In this document: positions 34,901 through 47,971 of the stretch, piece by piece
How positions within the stretch are numbered: the stretch's first letter is position 1
Layout: the number at the start of each line of letters is the position of its first letter
NCBI GenBank assembly: GCA_025024175.1
Contig: QCXZ01000137.1
Location: forward strand, 74,214,680-74,278,679
From: Rhyzopertha dominica
Taxonomy: Eukaryota; Arthropoda; Insecta; Coleoptera; Bostrichidae
DNA: 64,000 nt
Direction of reading: 5' to 3'
Program-made: the position numbers and the translations under genes
The notes under the pieces: model-generated
What the model was told of the DNA's origin: nothing
Database searches by the model: none
The model's input: the letters and a program-made list of their open reading frames with translations, nothing else

Positions 34901-36130
34901 ACTAACTAAATATGATCTTCTGAAATACTTAATCCTTTTATAACGTCAATAAAATCTGAAGAATTTTTAACAAAACTACTGGTTTTTCCTACATAAGATT
35001 TTAAATAGCTAACACAAAATTTTGCCAAACCATACAATTTAGGTACCTTGCAATCAGAAACGGTTAAAAAAGACTGTATTCAAACCCTTAACAGCCTTCA
35101 TTCACTCAGATTTCACATCCATCCTAATCTTATTCGCCTGATCTTTCGGATGCAGTCTTATACCAGATTCTACAGACATTATCTCCACTAAAAATTGAAA
35201 AGTGTTTTTCGTTCTGCCGGAGGGATGAAAAATATGGTATGTTATTTAAAAAATGAGTTATTATTGTTCGAATTACCAAAAATTTGGAAAAATAAAGCGA
35301 GTTTATTAATATATTCGACAAATGAATTCGAGAAAACTATATATTTCTCCACCACTTAAAGAGAATTACGGATCTAGGATATTCTTCAAGTTAGGTTAAA
35401 ATACAGTAATAGGATAGAAAAAGATTGAAGAAGGAAACCCTGCACTGCACAACATCCATAGTGCAAGGGAAGTAAGCAAGAGTAATTACTAAGAGACGTA
35501 ACGATCGACATCGAATGAGACGAATCCGATCTAAATCGCCCACACCCGAGCATAATATTTTTTCAGTGTAGTCGCAGATGTACGCTTGAATGAGTTTTTC
35601 TCGAGACGAATTAATGACGTTGGCGAGGGAACACGACGTCAGTGATCGTCAAGACACCGGGAGTCCAGATTAATGTCCCTGTCACCGGGATATCCAATCA
35701 ATAATCCACGGTAGCGAAAACTGTGTGCCCCAAGTCGGGTGTTACTTCGGAATTAGCGGCTGTCGCGGCGCACTCCTGGTGGCATATTGTGCCCAGCGCC
35801 GCCGCCGCCGAAGACGTCGGCATCAATCAAACAACTCAACCACGAATGTCTTCCCGCCGAGTCTGGTAATTTACTTCGTTTGCGCTCCATTCGCCCCTGA
35901 GGGACGTGCGGGGATAGTATTATGTAAGTGTTTCAGGCGCGGTACGTTTTCAGCAACCTAATTGTTCTACATATTTCTACTTACAATTTTAATCATGAAA
36001 TTAATTTCATTTACGTACTTCCGTCTGACGAGCTTCAACTAAAGCGAAACTTGTGAGTCAAAGTATCAGACCTCGACAGATGTCACCTATTTCTGATCTA
36101 AAAAAGGATTCTACGGCACGTTATATATAT
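31905..36130. other. Intronic stretch without supported gene
   Basis: AT-rich, within the Ig gene intron. The segment about 34136-34690 contains several ATCCGGA motifs and edge sequences AAGGTGACC and GGATTACCTT in inverse order, which hints at a small DNA element, but no target duplication was found. The segment 35540-35960 is unusually GC- and CpG-rich (see findings). Confidence 0.5.
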
Positions 36131-36139
36131 TTTCGGCCG

Positions 36140-37130
36140 CGAAAGCTTACGTTCTTACAAACTTGACCTCTGTGGGGAAGATTGCGCTTTCAAAACCTCA
36201 CAATTCTCCAAACTCCGCCACAAACTGAACTAATTTCAACCCTTACTTTTCTTATCCGTTGTCAGGACAATAAAGCCATTCCCAAGTTATAAGAATCAAG
36301 GACCAGTTCTCCATATGGTCATCTAGCAAAATTCTGAGGCTGGCAAGTTTACCTCTTCTGCGGGAACGCATTTCCGCCACTCGACGTTAACTCAACTTTT
36401 CAGCTTGCAATTTCTTAAAACTTCATATTAAACTGTCCAATACCCTCACACAAATCGATTGGTCATTTTTTGACCAAATTACTTTTCTAAAGCTCAAAGT
36501 GTCTTTGAAATTTCACGTCTTCATACATTCCACTCTCTAGTTCCACAGTACTGTAGGCCAAACCCAAAAACAGTGGTTAATTTGTCTTCCTGTCCCCCTC
36601 TCAGTCGGGGCCAAAGTTCTCAATTTTGCTATTGCCCCGAGCAGAATTCCTTTCGAGCAAATCATAAGTTCTGTAGAATCATGCATTCACGCATCCGCCT
36701 TGAAAAGCCAAGGTTTCTCAAAAATCGAAACTTCCAAAGATGAGAAAATTGCTCTCAAAAATCTTAAATCCATTTCAGAGGTAACCGTGCTATCGGCCGA
36801 TAAAGGTAACGTGACTTACGACTTAAGACTCGAACCTAAGATTTGAAAAAGAACTTAATTTGATGCTTAACAATCCAGAAGTATATCAAGATATCAGAAA
36901 AAGCTAGCTCCGAAGGAATCGAAACCCCCTCGCCTATACGGTCTTCCAAAAATTCATAAAAAAGAAATTCCATTCAGGCCCATTGTTAGCACCATCAACT
37001 CACCCACTCAACATCGCCAAAATCTTAGCGAATCTCTGAAGAACTGCACATACTGTGCACATAATTGCAAACTAAACACTAAAAATTTTTTTTACTGTGT
37101 TCAGGTTGGGGAGAAAGAAGCTCCCTAAAT
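36140..37130 (+). pseudogene. Penelope-like element, N-terminal and early reverse-transcriptase relic
   Basis: Recognisable pieces in broken frames are VLNFAIAPSRIPFEQIISSVE, then LSADKGNVTYDL and RLYGLPKIHKKEIPFRPIVS. The last is the LYGLPKIHK...RPIVS signature that precedes the RT core in Penelope-like elements. Several stops and frameshifts are present. It lacks the catalytic YADD region and the GIY-YIG part. It is complementary in content to the 25.5-26.7 kb fragment, but not evidently from the same copy. Confidence 0.75.
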
Positions 37131-38149
37131 TTAAAGATTAATATAAAAGTACCATTTTAGAAAAGAATGAGTTTTTTATATAATAAAACTACAATTTGGG
37201 AGGTTTTATTTTATATTGTTAAAAAAGATCGCCTTGTAGGTGGTTTCCTCGAGAATAGCGTGTGGTACATTGCCTATTTCTTGACAGATTGCGTCTTTTA
37301 GAGCCGGAATGGTCCTCTTTCGTTGAAAACTTGCGCTTTTAGATATTCCTACAAAAATATTTGTGAAGGGTTAAATCCGGAGATCGCTATAGGCTCTCAA
37401 TGAAATGCGTATTGTACTGCCACGATGAAGCAATTTTTGAATCAGGTTTCTATCGCGAAAGCACGCTGCTCGTTAGTATACGCCATTTTTGCCACTGCGG
37501 AGGGCTAGACAGAAACAGAAACGACATACCTAGTCCTAGTCCTTCACAAGCACTTACTGAAAACAGGGAGATTATAAAACGAATTAAAGCGAATAAGGAG
37601 TAAAACTCTAACCCTCTTTGGCGCAGGTGATACAACACGAGAAATGTAATATTCCTTAGTAATTCATCTTTCCGATTCAAAGTTTCTTTCTGTTCTGCTA
37701 CAAAGAAATGTAATTTAAAAGTGCCAATCATTGCGACAAGTTTTATTCATTTGAACCGGAAGAGCTATTAAAAGACAATTAAATAATAATAGCAGTTACG
37801 GTTAAAGCGGCCGTCTGTATTTTGCATGGTTATCAAAGCATCCATAGTGGGTAATTTTATTGTCAGGGTCGCTGTATTATTCTAACCTGTTATTGGTATA
37901 ACTGCAAGTAAATTTAAATTATGCTTGTTTGAAAAGATAGGGTAAACCACCTAGTACTTGATACTGATTGAGATATTTACAAGAGTTGAAATAGTAAAAT
38001 GCCAGTTAAGTGCAAATTCCAGTGATTGTTTAAGTCGATGAGGCCTTAATATATACCTCGTTTGAAGTGTGAAATAGGTAGAAAGATTCACACAGGACTT
38101 ATACTATACAACTATACAATATTAATATTAATACAATATTAATATCCAA
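37131..38149. other. Intronic stretch, nothing recognised
   Basis: AT-rich DNA inside the Ig gene intron. Short frames at 37400-37730 overlap on both strands and show no conserved motif. Confidence 0.5.
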
Positions 38150-38380
38150 AAAGGTTAAGAGATTTATTTCGAACAAAAGGAATGTCGAAGGTAAACTCAT
38201 TAAGTGTAGAGAACGTTTAAGAGTTATTTCTCAGGTAGGTTGTGAAAGCTGTGAAAATCGGCGATAATTCTTCAAATCCTTCTAATATGGTATGTGATGT
38301 ACCGCAGTGATCGGTTCTCGGGCCATTACTGTTTACCTATATATACAAGTGTTTTTGCTTTCATTGTTAGGAATAGGCAG
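38150..38380 (+). pseudogene. LINE reverse-transcriptase fragment
   Basis: A short relic reading VKIGDNSSNPSNMVCDVPQ, then a stop in place of Gly, then SVLGPLLFTY. This is the VPQGSVLGPLLF motif of jockey/CR1-type reverse transcriptases. Flanks are decayed beyond recognition. Confidence 0.65.
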
Positions 38381-38917
38381 TGCCATTATTGCTCGAGTAA
38401 TACGCAAATTTCTTATTCTTCTAAAAAATACAATATGGCTAGTTTCAGGCAGGAATTCATAGAAGAGTTAATCCTACTGTCTGAAATTTCATCAGCACAT
38501 TCCCTTGTTATAAGCTCACTGAAATCTAAAATCTGGTTGGCGTATCCATTTCTTGACTTTTCAGCTTTATACAGGCCCCTCACGAAAACAGCTCTAAATC
38601 GCTACCTGAAGACATCTTTGCAAATTATTTTAATGTATTTGGAAATTAGGATGTTTGTTCACATAGTAGCATCTTAAAACTGAAAAAAAAATCAAATTAA
38701 GAAACTAGACTAAGTTTTGTATTTAAGATGTTATGAGAAGGTTTTATTTTATTTAATCCATTTTCTGCTCGCTTGATTTGGAAAATTTTAAATTAGACTT
38801 TTCACTAATTTTCACATTAATAGTGTAAAAAAATGTAAAAGATAGTATCCGCCATTTATTACTACAGTGACTCTTGTACCGTTTTAAAAATCAATGGAGT
38901 AGCAATTCTTTTTTTTA

Positions 38918-40330
38918 TAATAATAATAATCTTTATTAGCGCCAGCTACTTTTCAAGTTTTTGTTTGGTAGATATCAACAATATAAAATGCACAAGAATT
39001 ACTTAAGGTTTACATTAAAACATTACATTAACATTGGACAGTCATTACATGTCATCCTTTAAAAACTTCTTAACATCATATTAAACTTTTCCAGTTAAGA
39101 GCTACGGTATTCTCTCTTTAAAAATATCTGTTTCCAGATATTCAAATAGTTCTGGAACTTTGATGTAAAACTTCATTTAGTAGTAAACTACGACATTTTC
39201 AGACCATTTAAGCTTTAGTTGCTTTGGACGTACATTAAATTTTTGTCTGGTTGAGTATTCATGATTGCATAATCGTTAATGTTACCGTGTACATGGAGAA
39301 CACTAGATATAATATAGAGAGACGGCAGTATGAGAATCCTCAGGGCTCTAAAGGCACCTCTGTATAGTCCTCCCTGTAAGTGAGGCCAGCAACTGTTCTG
39401 ACTGCACTGTGCTGAAATCTAAAAAGCCGCTATGTATAGAAGAATGGTCCCATACCAGTAGGGCGTAGGTGAGATGCCACTGACAAAGAGAGAAGTATGT
39501 AGTGTACAAGGCCGTCCCAGAAATCCTGTCTCTCAAACATTTCAAAAGGAAAATGCTAGAGGCCCAAGAACTTTACAGATTCTTCAAAATCCTGAGTTGA
39601 CGTTAATTATCTAAGAGTGGAAATCATATTAACAGTTTTCTTTGCACATTTAAACAAGTTCATTGTCTCTAAACCAATCCGAAGCAATAGACGGGGCCCA
39701 CACGTTCCCACTGATGCTTCCGGCAGCGAAGCCGATCTAATAATCAGCCTTGTGTCTTCTGCAAACAGGAAGGAGAAAGCAAACGGTTTATGCAAATAGG
39801 GAAGTCGTTGAAGAAGCCCAGTGCAGAACCCTGGGAGATTCCCCGATCCACAATCACATTTCCAGAAATCAATTTTAACCTTCTGCATTTTGTTAGTTAA
39901 GTAAGACTTTAGAAGTGAGCAACTGGGAAGCTCCAGATTGTAGTATTCGCAGTCAAAGGCCTTTGTGATGTCCAAAAAACGAGGCCATCGAGACATAACC
40001 CGACTCTAGACAGGAGCTAATACAATTTATGAGACCTGCTACAGCAGGAAACCCGGAACTGGAGTTCATTAAACAAGTAATCATCGTTGAAATGATTATA
40101 TAATTGCTATTATAATATTTTTCAAATTTTTTTTGCTAATACCGGGAGGAGTACAACTGGACGAAAGTTTGCAGGATCGTTAGTATCTCCTTTCTTCTGA
40201 ATAGGAACCACCACACCAACTTTTAGACAACCCGGGAAAACAGATTCGGTAATACATTGATTAAGAAGAGTACTCAAGGGTGATATGATGATACCTATTA
40301 TAGACTTCACAATTGGCACACATAAAAAAG
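38918..40330 (-). mobile_element. Decayed jockey-type LINE (RT domain to 3' tail)
   Basis: On the minus strand, from 40319 downward, frames read FPGCLKVGVVVPIQKKGDT, then PANFRPVVLLPVLAK (RT entry motif). Next come FLDITKAFD (motif A region), FLFAEDTRLIIRS (motif C with YADD changed) and a C-terminal thumb segment LYTTYFSLCQWHLTYALLVW. Several frameshifts are needed. The element ends in ATTATTATTATTAT near 38918-38935, a LINE-like simple 3' repeat. Confidence 0.8.
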
Positions 40331-40916
40331 GTGTTATTCTTTAAGTCATCAATTGCGTTACTCACCATGATTTGGGACAACTCTGTGAATTAGAAATTTT
40401 TTAGGCACTGAATATTTGATAACAGAACAAAAAACATTAAAAATGCAAATAAAATAAAACTTGGGAAATTGTTTAATGGTTATAAAATTTAACATTAAAA
40501 GCGGTAGGTACGAACGTTAGACAACTAAGTAGTATGGAGTCAAAAGCCTACAAATGCGTATCTTGTATTCGTTAAACGCCAAGAAAGACACTTTTCGCTT
40601 GACTTATAATCATTAAGAAACCGGCTGATAACGGGTTTCGGCCACTTGAAGAATGCTTAACGGTAAATTGTTTTAAAGGTAGGAAAAAGTGATGTAACCA
40701 TGAATTACTTTTCCGTAGCATCGTTCGCTATAAAAACATATTTTTAAAGTGAACCATGCACATGTTAGGTTAATCTTTGAGCTAAACTTTATCAGAAGCC
40801 CCTTGTTATTGTATAAATAACGTCATTCTACAAATAATGATGTACACTTACGCATCAAAGCCAAATGACACAGACCATCCCCCAAACTCGTTAAAGAAAC
40901 TGCAAAATCAGCTTAC

Positions 40917-41065
40917 CGTATAACCTGAGGGTGCCTTCAGCCTTGCCCAGGGAATTCGTCGAGACGCAGTTGTACGTTCCGATATCGTGGGTGGAAAAGG
41001 CTCGAATTACAAGCCACATGAATACTTTGTATCCACTTCGTTCCTCCCTAATCGTGTACCTCGAT
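40917..41065 (-). CDS. Ig-domain exon (third Ig, C-terminal half) of lachesin/DIP-like adhesion gene
   Basis: The minus-strand acceptor TTTTTTCAG and donor G|GTAAGC bound a 149-base exon, phase 2 in and phase 1 out. It encodes SRYTIREERSGYKVFMWLVI, then DIGTYNCVSTNSLGKAEG and TLRLY. This is the D-to-G strand half of an Ig domain, with the D-x-G-x-Y-x-C signature and the NSLG.AEG.LRLY ending typical of insect lachesin, IgLON and Dpr-interacting proteins. These are cell-surface recognition proteins, mostly neuronal, usually with three Ig domains and a GPI anchor. Two downstream exons are at 27412..27468 and 23238..23362. The upstream exons (signal peptide, Ig1, Ig2) were not found up to 64000 and are probably beyond the window. 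The exact paralogue cannot be named. Confidence 0.88.
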
Positions 41066-42200
41066 CTGAAAAAATTAGAGGGTCTCCATTTACCTTGTGC
41101 GGGTATAAATTGGGACAGAAAAGGGTGAAAGAAACATTAAGGGAGGTGGCAAGGGTGTAATCGGAGAATACTAATTTGAGGATCCTGATTTTAGCCCACA
41201 AGGGGTCGTTATCTTTGGAAAACAGGTAAAGCTTGTCTTGCAATACTTCGAATATCGTATGTCATGGGCTTACTCGTGTGAGTGTAATTTTACTAATTAT
41301 GTGGATGCTAGAATTTTACTGCAAATATAATCCTCTGCGCAATAGCACTAATTACACGGCTGCAACGAATGTTTAAATTGAAATAACGACTGTTACTCTA
41401 CGTCATTAATTTGAGTCTGGAAAATAATACATTACTGGGCTGGGAGTTGTTACCTAGCCATATTTACCTGGTCTCATTAACATTAAACAAATCAGTACAA
41501 AACATTTGTCTGCTATCCCAACTCCAAATAAGGCAACTAGATTATCCTTAATAATTTAATTAATTAAGTAGTTACGAGTATTTGTGTAAAAATTAAAAAG
41601 CCATACAGTACGAAATAAAATGTTGCACTTATTAAGGAATTTTGCACAGCTTTCTAAACAATTATTGAATTGCTAGTATGATGTTATGGTGCACTCAGGA
41701 TAAAATTAAAACAATAATTCTACATATGCCAGTATTTGAAACATTAAATCCCATCCTTAAAACAAATGGAATAGATCATCCTAGATATGACACTTGGTTA
41801 CACAGAGGCACTCTTGGGACATTATTTTTGCGCTTTCTTTTAATTTTAAAAACACATTTGGAGAAATCGCACAAAATAAAAACAGTACAGCTAATTAAAA
41901 TCGATCCTATAAAATACATATATTAAAAAAGCCTCCATGGTAACGTTGTAAAATCGGCATACCTTCTTCGAAACCGTATATCAGTACATTATAATTTTAA
42001 TATGTGATTAGGCCAATTTGTCATAAATTCATGTAATTTTGAAAGAAAAATGCGAAATGTAGATAATTTTCTTCTCCAGCGTGAGCCGACAAAATAGCTC
42101 ACCGATAAAATTGTCCCGGCAAAATTGCTTAGTGGCAAAACAAGCCATTTAAAAAAACCTCATTCCAACTACAGTTGAGATTACTAACGACTAAAATAAT
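41066..42200. other. Region upstream of the Ig exon, no exon found
   Basis: The next upstream exon of the lachesin/DIP-like gene is expected on the minus strand. I found no Ig-like segment with splice sites here or further right. An 82-codon frame at 41678-41926 shows no recognisable motif. Confidence 0.5.
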
Positions 42201-42239
42201 GTTCTTAAAGATTAAGAAAAAACCTAAACAAAATAGTTG

Positions 42240-43255
42240 GATGGACCGAAAAAACATGAACAAAATTCTCTACTTCCAAAACTAAAATAGTGCAATTTTA
42301 CAAACATAAAAGCCGATATTACATTATATTTCAACTAGAAAAAACTTAACCAAACTAAAACCATTAAATTTCTTCATGCCACCATCGATCAAAAATGAAC
42401 TTCAAATATCACATTCAAGACCTTAAAATAGAATGTATAAAATGCTTAAATATGATGAGGACTTACTCGAACAACTCGGGGGGAGCAGACCAGAAAACGC
42501 TACTCTTTTTCTATGAAACAGTGATCAGATCCAAGATAGATTAAGCGTCCACTATTTATGCAAATACTAACAAGACGGGCATTACATTGCTCAGTCCAAT
42601 ACAAAATCCGGCTAGCACTAGGAACTCCAAGATCTACACCGGTCAGTAAATGATACAAGATCTCCAGTGAACCTACCCTAGCTCTCAGGAGAGAACTACT
42701 TGAACTGTCATACATAACGAAAGTAATTATCAGTAAAAAAGAAAACACTAACTACAAATTTCTTATAAATAAAAACAATTCCAATTTATACTTTTTCATC
42801 AAAAAGAAGTCGTCTTAATGTGGATTTCATCTCGTAGAGGAATTGTTGGCAACGAAACAACAGACAAAATAGCACGTCTCAATCAAATCCAGACATCACA
42901 GACCTCTAAGTGCTGAAATCAGATCTAAAAAACTTCCTTAAAACAAAAACAAAAAAAAATACCAAAATGCTAACCACAGGAGAAACCTAACTGCATGCCT
43001 ACAAATTTTGGATAAGGATAAATGCAAACTGAACCGCAGAGAAGAAGTCATAATAAATCAGTTCCTAATGCGATATATTCGCCTAACTCATATGTACTTG
43101 ACGGGAAAAAAGGAACCTCCGCAGTGCTGCAGTAAGAAAATGGATGTTACACACCTATCTGAATGCCCAAAAACAGCCCAACAACGCATAGAAGCTGGAC
43201 TAATACAAGCACCGTACTCAAAAGTAGAGCATATCCTAAAATAGGACAAAATGAA
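42240..43255 (+). pseudogene. Decayed LINE, RT C-terminus, RNase H-like segment and Cys/His tail
   Basis: Pieces in order are: near 42600, a reverse-transcriptase C-terminal segment ending ALRRELLELSYI; near 42810, VVLMWISSRRGIVGNETTD, the C-terminal motif of LINE RNase H domains; and at 43008-43244, CKLNRREEVIINQFLMRYIR, then THMYL and QCCSKKMDVTHLSECP, the tail with a CxC/HxxxxC-type zinc knuckle. Gly and Trp landmarks survive, but frames are broken. Confidence 0.75.
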
Positions 43256-43599
43256 AGACTAAAATGTTACTGACCGAGGTAGCCGATGCGCTTAAGCTTT
43301 TATATAAAAAAAGAGATATTCGAGAGGTTTGAAACATTAAAAAAATCATGATAAATTAAAACAATGTACATTTATGTTTTAATTTACCTGCACTTAGATT
43401 CGGATCTAATCTAAACGAAAAACAAAAGGTCATCATCACTATACTGTGCATCGTCCTGCAGAGCTAGACGTAAATATGTAAGCGGGTAATTCTTTTCAAT
43501 TTGGATTTAAGAAGCAATCGTATCTGGTTACAGTTACACCGTTAATAAAATTTACCAAAGGTTATGGCTGAATATAATGTGATGTTGAGTTCATATAAT

Positions 43600-43745
43600 A
43601 CTCAATGGATCTGGTAACGGTGTAACGGAACAGACAAGAGTACCGTTCTGGAGATTCTGGTTCGGGTCCAGACCGCAGCGAGTTACTTTTTCATTTGAAT
43701 TATGCCTGCTCTTCCGATAACCCTGTACATCACACCATAATACAG
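43600..43745 (+). repeat. tRNA-derived SINE
   Basis: A-box-like TGGTAACGGTG at 43612-43622 and a B-box GGTTCGGGTCC at 43659-43669 are spaced as in tRNA-derived SINEs, followed by GCAGCGAGTTAC and a T-rich tail. No cloverleaf with a paired acceptor stem can be drawn, so it is not called a tRNA gene. Confidence 0.6.
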
Positions 43746-45970
43746 GCGAAATATATAGTATCACTACTATAAAGAAAAGTTTATGAATATGTGTACCAGA
43801 ATCATCATTAGTCTAAGACGACTTGCAACAGCATTAAAGACTAATACAATAATATTTTACTGAATACTTTAATTTATGCTACATTCGTAGTATTTATACG
43901 TTTTATAATGATCAAGCATAAAAATTGTTAGCTGTAAGCTGCAAAAATAAACAATACTCTCTATTTGCATTTATGCAGTTTGCATCTGACCAAGAATCAT
44001 CCAAAACTTTACACGTTTTGAATACAAATATTTTCGCCACTCCTCAAACAAACTATCTAAAAAAAGTAATTCGCAGTACGTTGCGGCGCTAAGGCTGAGA
44101 AAACACGGGCACCAAACTACGTCCAGTGGAATAAATCGAGTTAATAATTTTGATTTTGAATGCCAGGCGGAAATACTTTGAATTGAAGCTGCTTATTAAG
44201 AATTCATTCAATAAAAAATTTCTTTCTCGGCACTTCTGGCGTTGGCACGATTTTAATCACGAGGCGAAATGTATTTACTCTCAAAGCGCATAGTTTTCTC
44301 TGAAAACTGGAAATGTGTAAGGGCACCCGCCTGACAGTCTAAGTTGTATTGCCGGAGGGTGATTTCCCTTGTTCTGTTAATCCTTAGAACTTTGCTCTAG
44401 TTCCTACGCTATTAAAACAGATGTAGTGCTCACGCTATGTAAGATAGGGTGGCCTTTCAGAGATGGGTACAAAAATGTAAGTTACAATGTTAAAAGGGTA
44501 AGATAATGGTAATAACAAGAGATTGTTTATAATGACATGTGAATGGCATTTAACTTGACTAGTTGTTTACATCCGACGTATAAATTAGAGTTATCGGCTT
44601 TATCTATTTCACTCTCGCATTGAGATTTATCCCCTGTTAGTTCATATGTTTTAGTCATTAACTTTTCATCGAATACATTTTACAAATTCATATTGCTTTG
44701 CCAAGCTCAAGGAAAATTTATTAACAGAACAAAAATCTGATGCGCTTATGATAATAAATGAACCGCGTATTTAGTAAGCACTTTAGCCACATAGTCTTTA
44801 AAAATCATTTCAGCAATGCAGTTGGAACCACACACCGAACATTGAAATATATTTTTTTCTGTTGAAAACTAAAAGAGGCTAACCGGCAGATGAACAAAAG
44901 TTTTGCGTACCTTAATTACATTTATTGGACAAACAGATTGTCTGAATATAATAGGACTTAATTTTATCCCATACAAACTCCCAAGTTAGATACAGAAAGC
45001 AATTCCATTCGTATCCGAATTCCAATTTAGCAAACAACGACATAATAAAGAAATTTCCATGAATTCTCCATTTCTCAGCATGATTTATTGCCAGTTTTAT
45101 AAATCTCGAAATAAGCAGTGATTTGTCGAAGCAGGGCTTACGGAGTATTTCATTAATCGTTGAACTCCAGCCCGAAAATGCACCTATATAGCGGAATTAA
45201 TTAAACGATAACGAAGATGCCCTCATCATAAAGCAATTAATCTATTCTTGACACTAGCTGTAGAAGAAGGATTTTAGGGATTAAATGAACAAACAGTATA
45301 TTTAATGATTTGATTTATACTAAGATTCACAGAGCGCCATTTAGAAAGTTATAGTGATGAGAACAGTCAATCATATAGTGATTAAATAAATCATTTTCAA
45401 GTTTCGGTGTTGTGAATACTGAAGATTATTACTAATTATGAAGTTATGGAAATAGAGCGCACAAAAGGCATTACTCTTAAAACAAAGATACAAGATAGGT
45501 TTGTCTTAATTTACTTTTATTTTGATTCATCTACTTGAATATTTAATTAATTAACACAATGTCAGACGCAGATATGAAGATCCATTAAGTATTAATTATA
45601 TTCAATACAGTTTTGACCAAATTTAATAACTCTACTTAAACTTTGCACACATTTATAAATTGGAGTAAAAAAATTGACCAAACATAGGCGTATCTTGATA
45701 ACAGTCCCATAACCAAAATAAGTTTTTTAAAGATTTGTATTTCTCACTTTTGAAGCAAAATTTTTGCTACATGCTCAGCAATTCAACGCTGCATATATTT
45801 ATTCAGTAATAAATCGAACTCTTATGTACATTTATTATAAACCCACCACCATTAAAATATAACCGAAAAAATAATATATAATGAATTATAATTGTCCCGC
45901 ATTGAGATACTAAGCCTTGCTTTTCCATATTCAAAACACTTTTGATATGAGAATCAGTCTGCTTCAAAGG
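43746..45970. other. AT-rich stretch, nothing recognised
   Basis: No coding frame with a known motif and no clear repeat structure. Confidence 0.5.
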
Positions 45971-45978
45971 TTTTTATT

Positions 45979-46996
45979 CAGTGGCGGCTGGTAACAAATA
46001 GCCTAATCTGGCAACTAGCTACATAATTTCAACGTTAAGCGTGCACCTGTACTGCACCGGAGAGGAAAAGTCGATATATGTCGACCCAATCCGAAGATGT
46101 ATTCTGAAGTCCGGCAGACAGCATTAAGCGATTATATGGGTATTGGCGCTTACTTATTTTGTTATTTTCTTTTTGTGTGAAATTCTTCAATGATTTCAGA
46201 TTGACTAAATTTATAACATGTATTTAATTAATTCTGTTAAATGTTTGAAGGTATCTGCTTAAAATTGTTTATTTAAGAGGATAGCTCTTACAATAATCTT
46301 GGGAAAATAAAAATTTTCGTAGAACATTCGGGTAGTTTTAGTGATTTCAGTATTGAACTATATATATAATTGTTGTTCAATGTACAGGTCAAAATTAATT
46401 TTCGGAATCCGACGATTATGAATGCCGGGCCTCCTTTATTAACTTCAATAAAAACATATATACGCAAAATTAAATTATGATTATAAAAAAACTGTAAGCA
46501 TGTAAAGGGTGTCAATCAGATAATTTGTAATACTCAGTAGAAAACAGAACTATAATTGGTTGATTAAAAAAAAACTTGAAATAAATGATGAAGTCCGTTT
46601 TAACGTTTTATGCTGTCTGCCGGCCCCAGGCATTGCAGAGTCTCGATTTTCGCCTCAGGATTTAATATGCGCGCAGGGTTGCGTCTTTGTTCAGCTCATA
46701 GGAAAACGATGCTATTGCTTCCTTATACGATGCGGTCTGCCGACCCAGCGCTTGGATCACGGGCTTGGATGACAAACACATACACGGCCCAGTCACGGTT
46801 GCCGAGTAGCGTAAATTTTTCGGGATAACCCGTAAAAATGTGATTTTGGCTAATTATTAATTTGATGGTAATGTAAACAAATACGCTCCAACTGTTTCAA
46901 GATATCTGAACATAATAAAACAAAATATACATAAAAATACGAAAAAAAAATAATTTCTTCGATCAAAATTCTGCCGACCCGGACGAGCCGCCACTG
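45979..46996. mobile_element. Non-autonomous hAT element, 1018 bp, with 8-bp target duplication
   Basis: The ends CAGTGGCGGCTGGT and ACGAGCCGCCACTG form inverted repeats with one mismatch. The 8-bp direct repeat TTTTTATT flanks it at 45971-45978 and 46997-47004. A GC-richer patch lies inside near 46610-46830. Its short open frames there show no transposase motif. Confidence 0.9.
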
Positions 46997-47004
46997 TTTT
47001 TATT

Positions 47005-47971
47005 AACTTCTCTTCTTAGGTGTAACCACCCAAGGACATAACTTAACTTAGCAGCGGGAATCATATAAGTTTTTTTTTTATTTAAACAAGCGTTCTTTTC
47101 CACCAAATATTTCAGTGCCACCGATTTGCAAATGACAATAGCTCTATTTGATGGAAAGAGTTTTCAACACTTATTATAAAAATAAAATATGTTGGGAGTT
47201 ATAATTTTGGATTGTAAACCTTAAACTGAAATAAACGAAAATGATATATCTATAATGTTTTCAAACAAAGAGCCAGTGTATCAAGAACTTCACAAAATAG
47301 TACAACTGATCAAATGATGATATTCAAAAGATAACATTAAAAAAACCAATGGATATTTTAAAGGACATATCAGATAGTATTTGGAACATAAGAGCACAAT
47401 CGAGTTTTTCTATCAAATGCAGAAAGTTTTAGGAATTAATTCTTACCGCTTAACGCTGTTTTTTCTACCGCCGGATGGTGTTCCTAGAGGCAGAGAGTTT
47501 CTCCAATATAATAAAGAAAAGTGTATCAGACAAGTTGCTGGCATCGGTACATGTATGCAGAAATATATACTGAACATGAATTTAAACTCAAAAGTCAAGT
47601 TGGTTCGAAATCATCTGCTGTACATAAAAAGGAAGTTTCTAGACTCACAGTTGAATAAGCCAGACGCATCCTTGTGAACAAGATAAACTAAAAGTGAATT
47701 GATGTTCTCCTATCCAACGAAAATGCAGTGCTAAGCACTGGAGTAGTATTCGGATATCAAATAATGAATAATGTATCAACTTTCAATACTTACTTGCAGT
47801 AGTAAGTTAGCATTAGATTTGTAGTTAAGTGGCTATTTGATGTATTTTAATGTTTTAATAAATATTACTTTTCTACTAAACCCAGTTGACCACTGCCTAG
47901 CAATATTTACATATTGCTATTAAAGCATGACAGCATACGCTTCTTTGGGTGCACAACTTGAGGTCATATTG
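47005..47971. other. AT-rich stretch, nothing recognised
   Basis: A 98-codon frame at 47381-47677 contains FLPPDGVPRGREFLQYN but matches nothing I know. No splice context or promoter supports it. Confidence 0.4.

Noticed and set aside
35725..35961. 78-codon frame with an eight-Arg run
   Set aside because: The Arg run comes from a CGC/CGT-rich stretch. The rest is not protein-like, so the region is noted only as a GC island.
42500..42748. Minus-strand 82-codon frame as a gene
   Set aside because: It is the antisense shadow of the plus-strand LINE reverse-transcriptase C-terminus.
47381..47677. 98-codon open frame as a gene
   Set aside because: No recognisable motif, splice sites or promoter. 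It is flanked by transposons.
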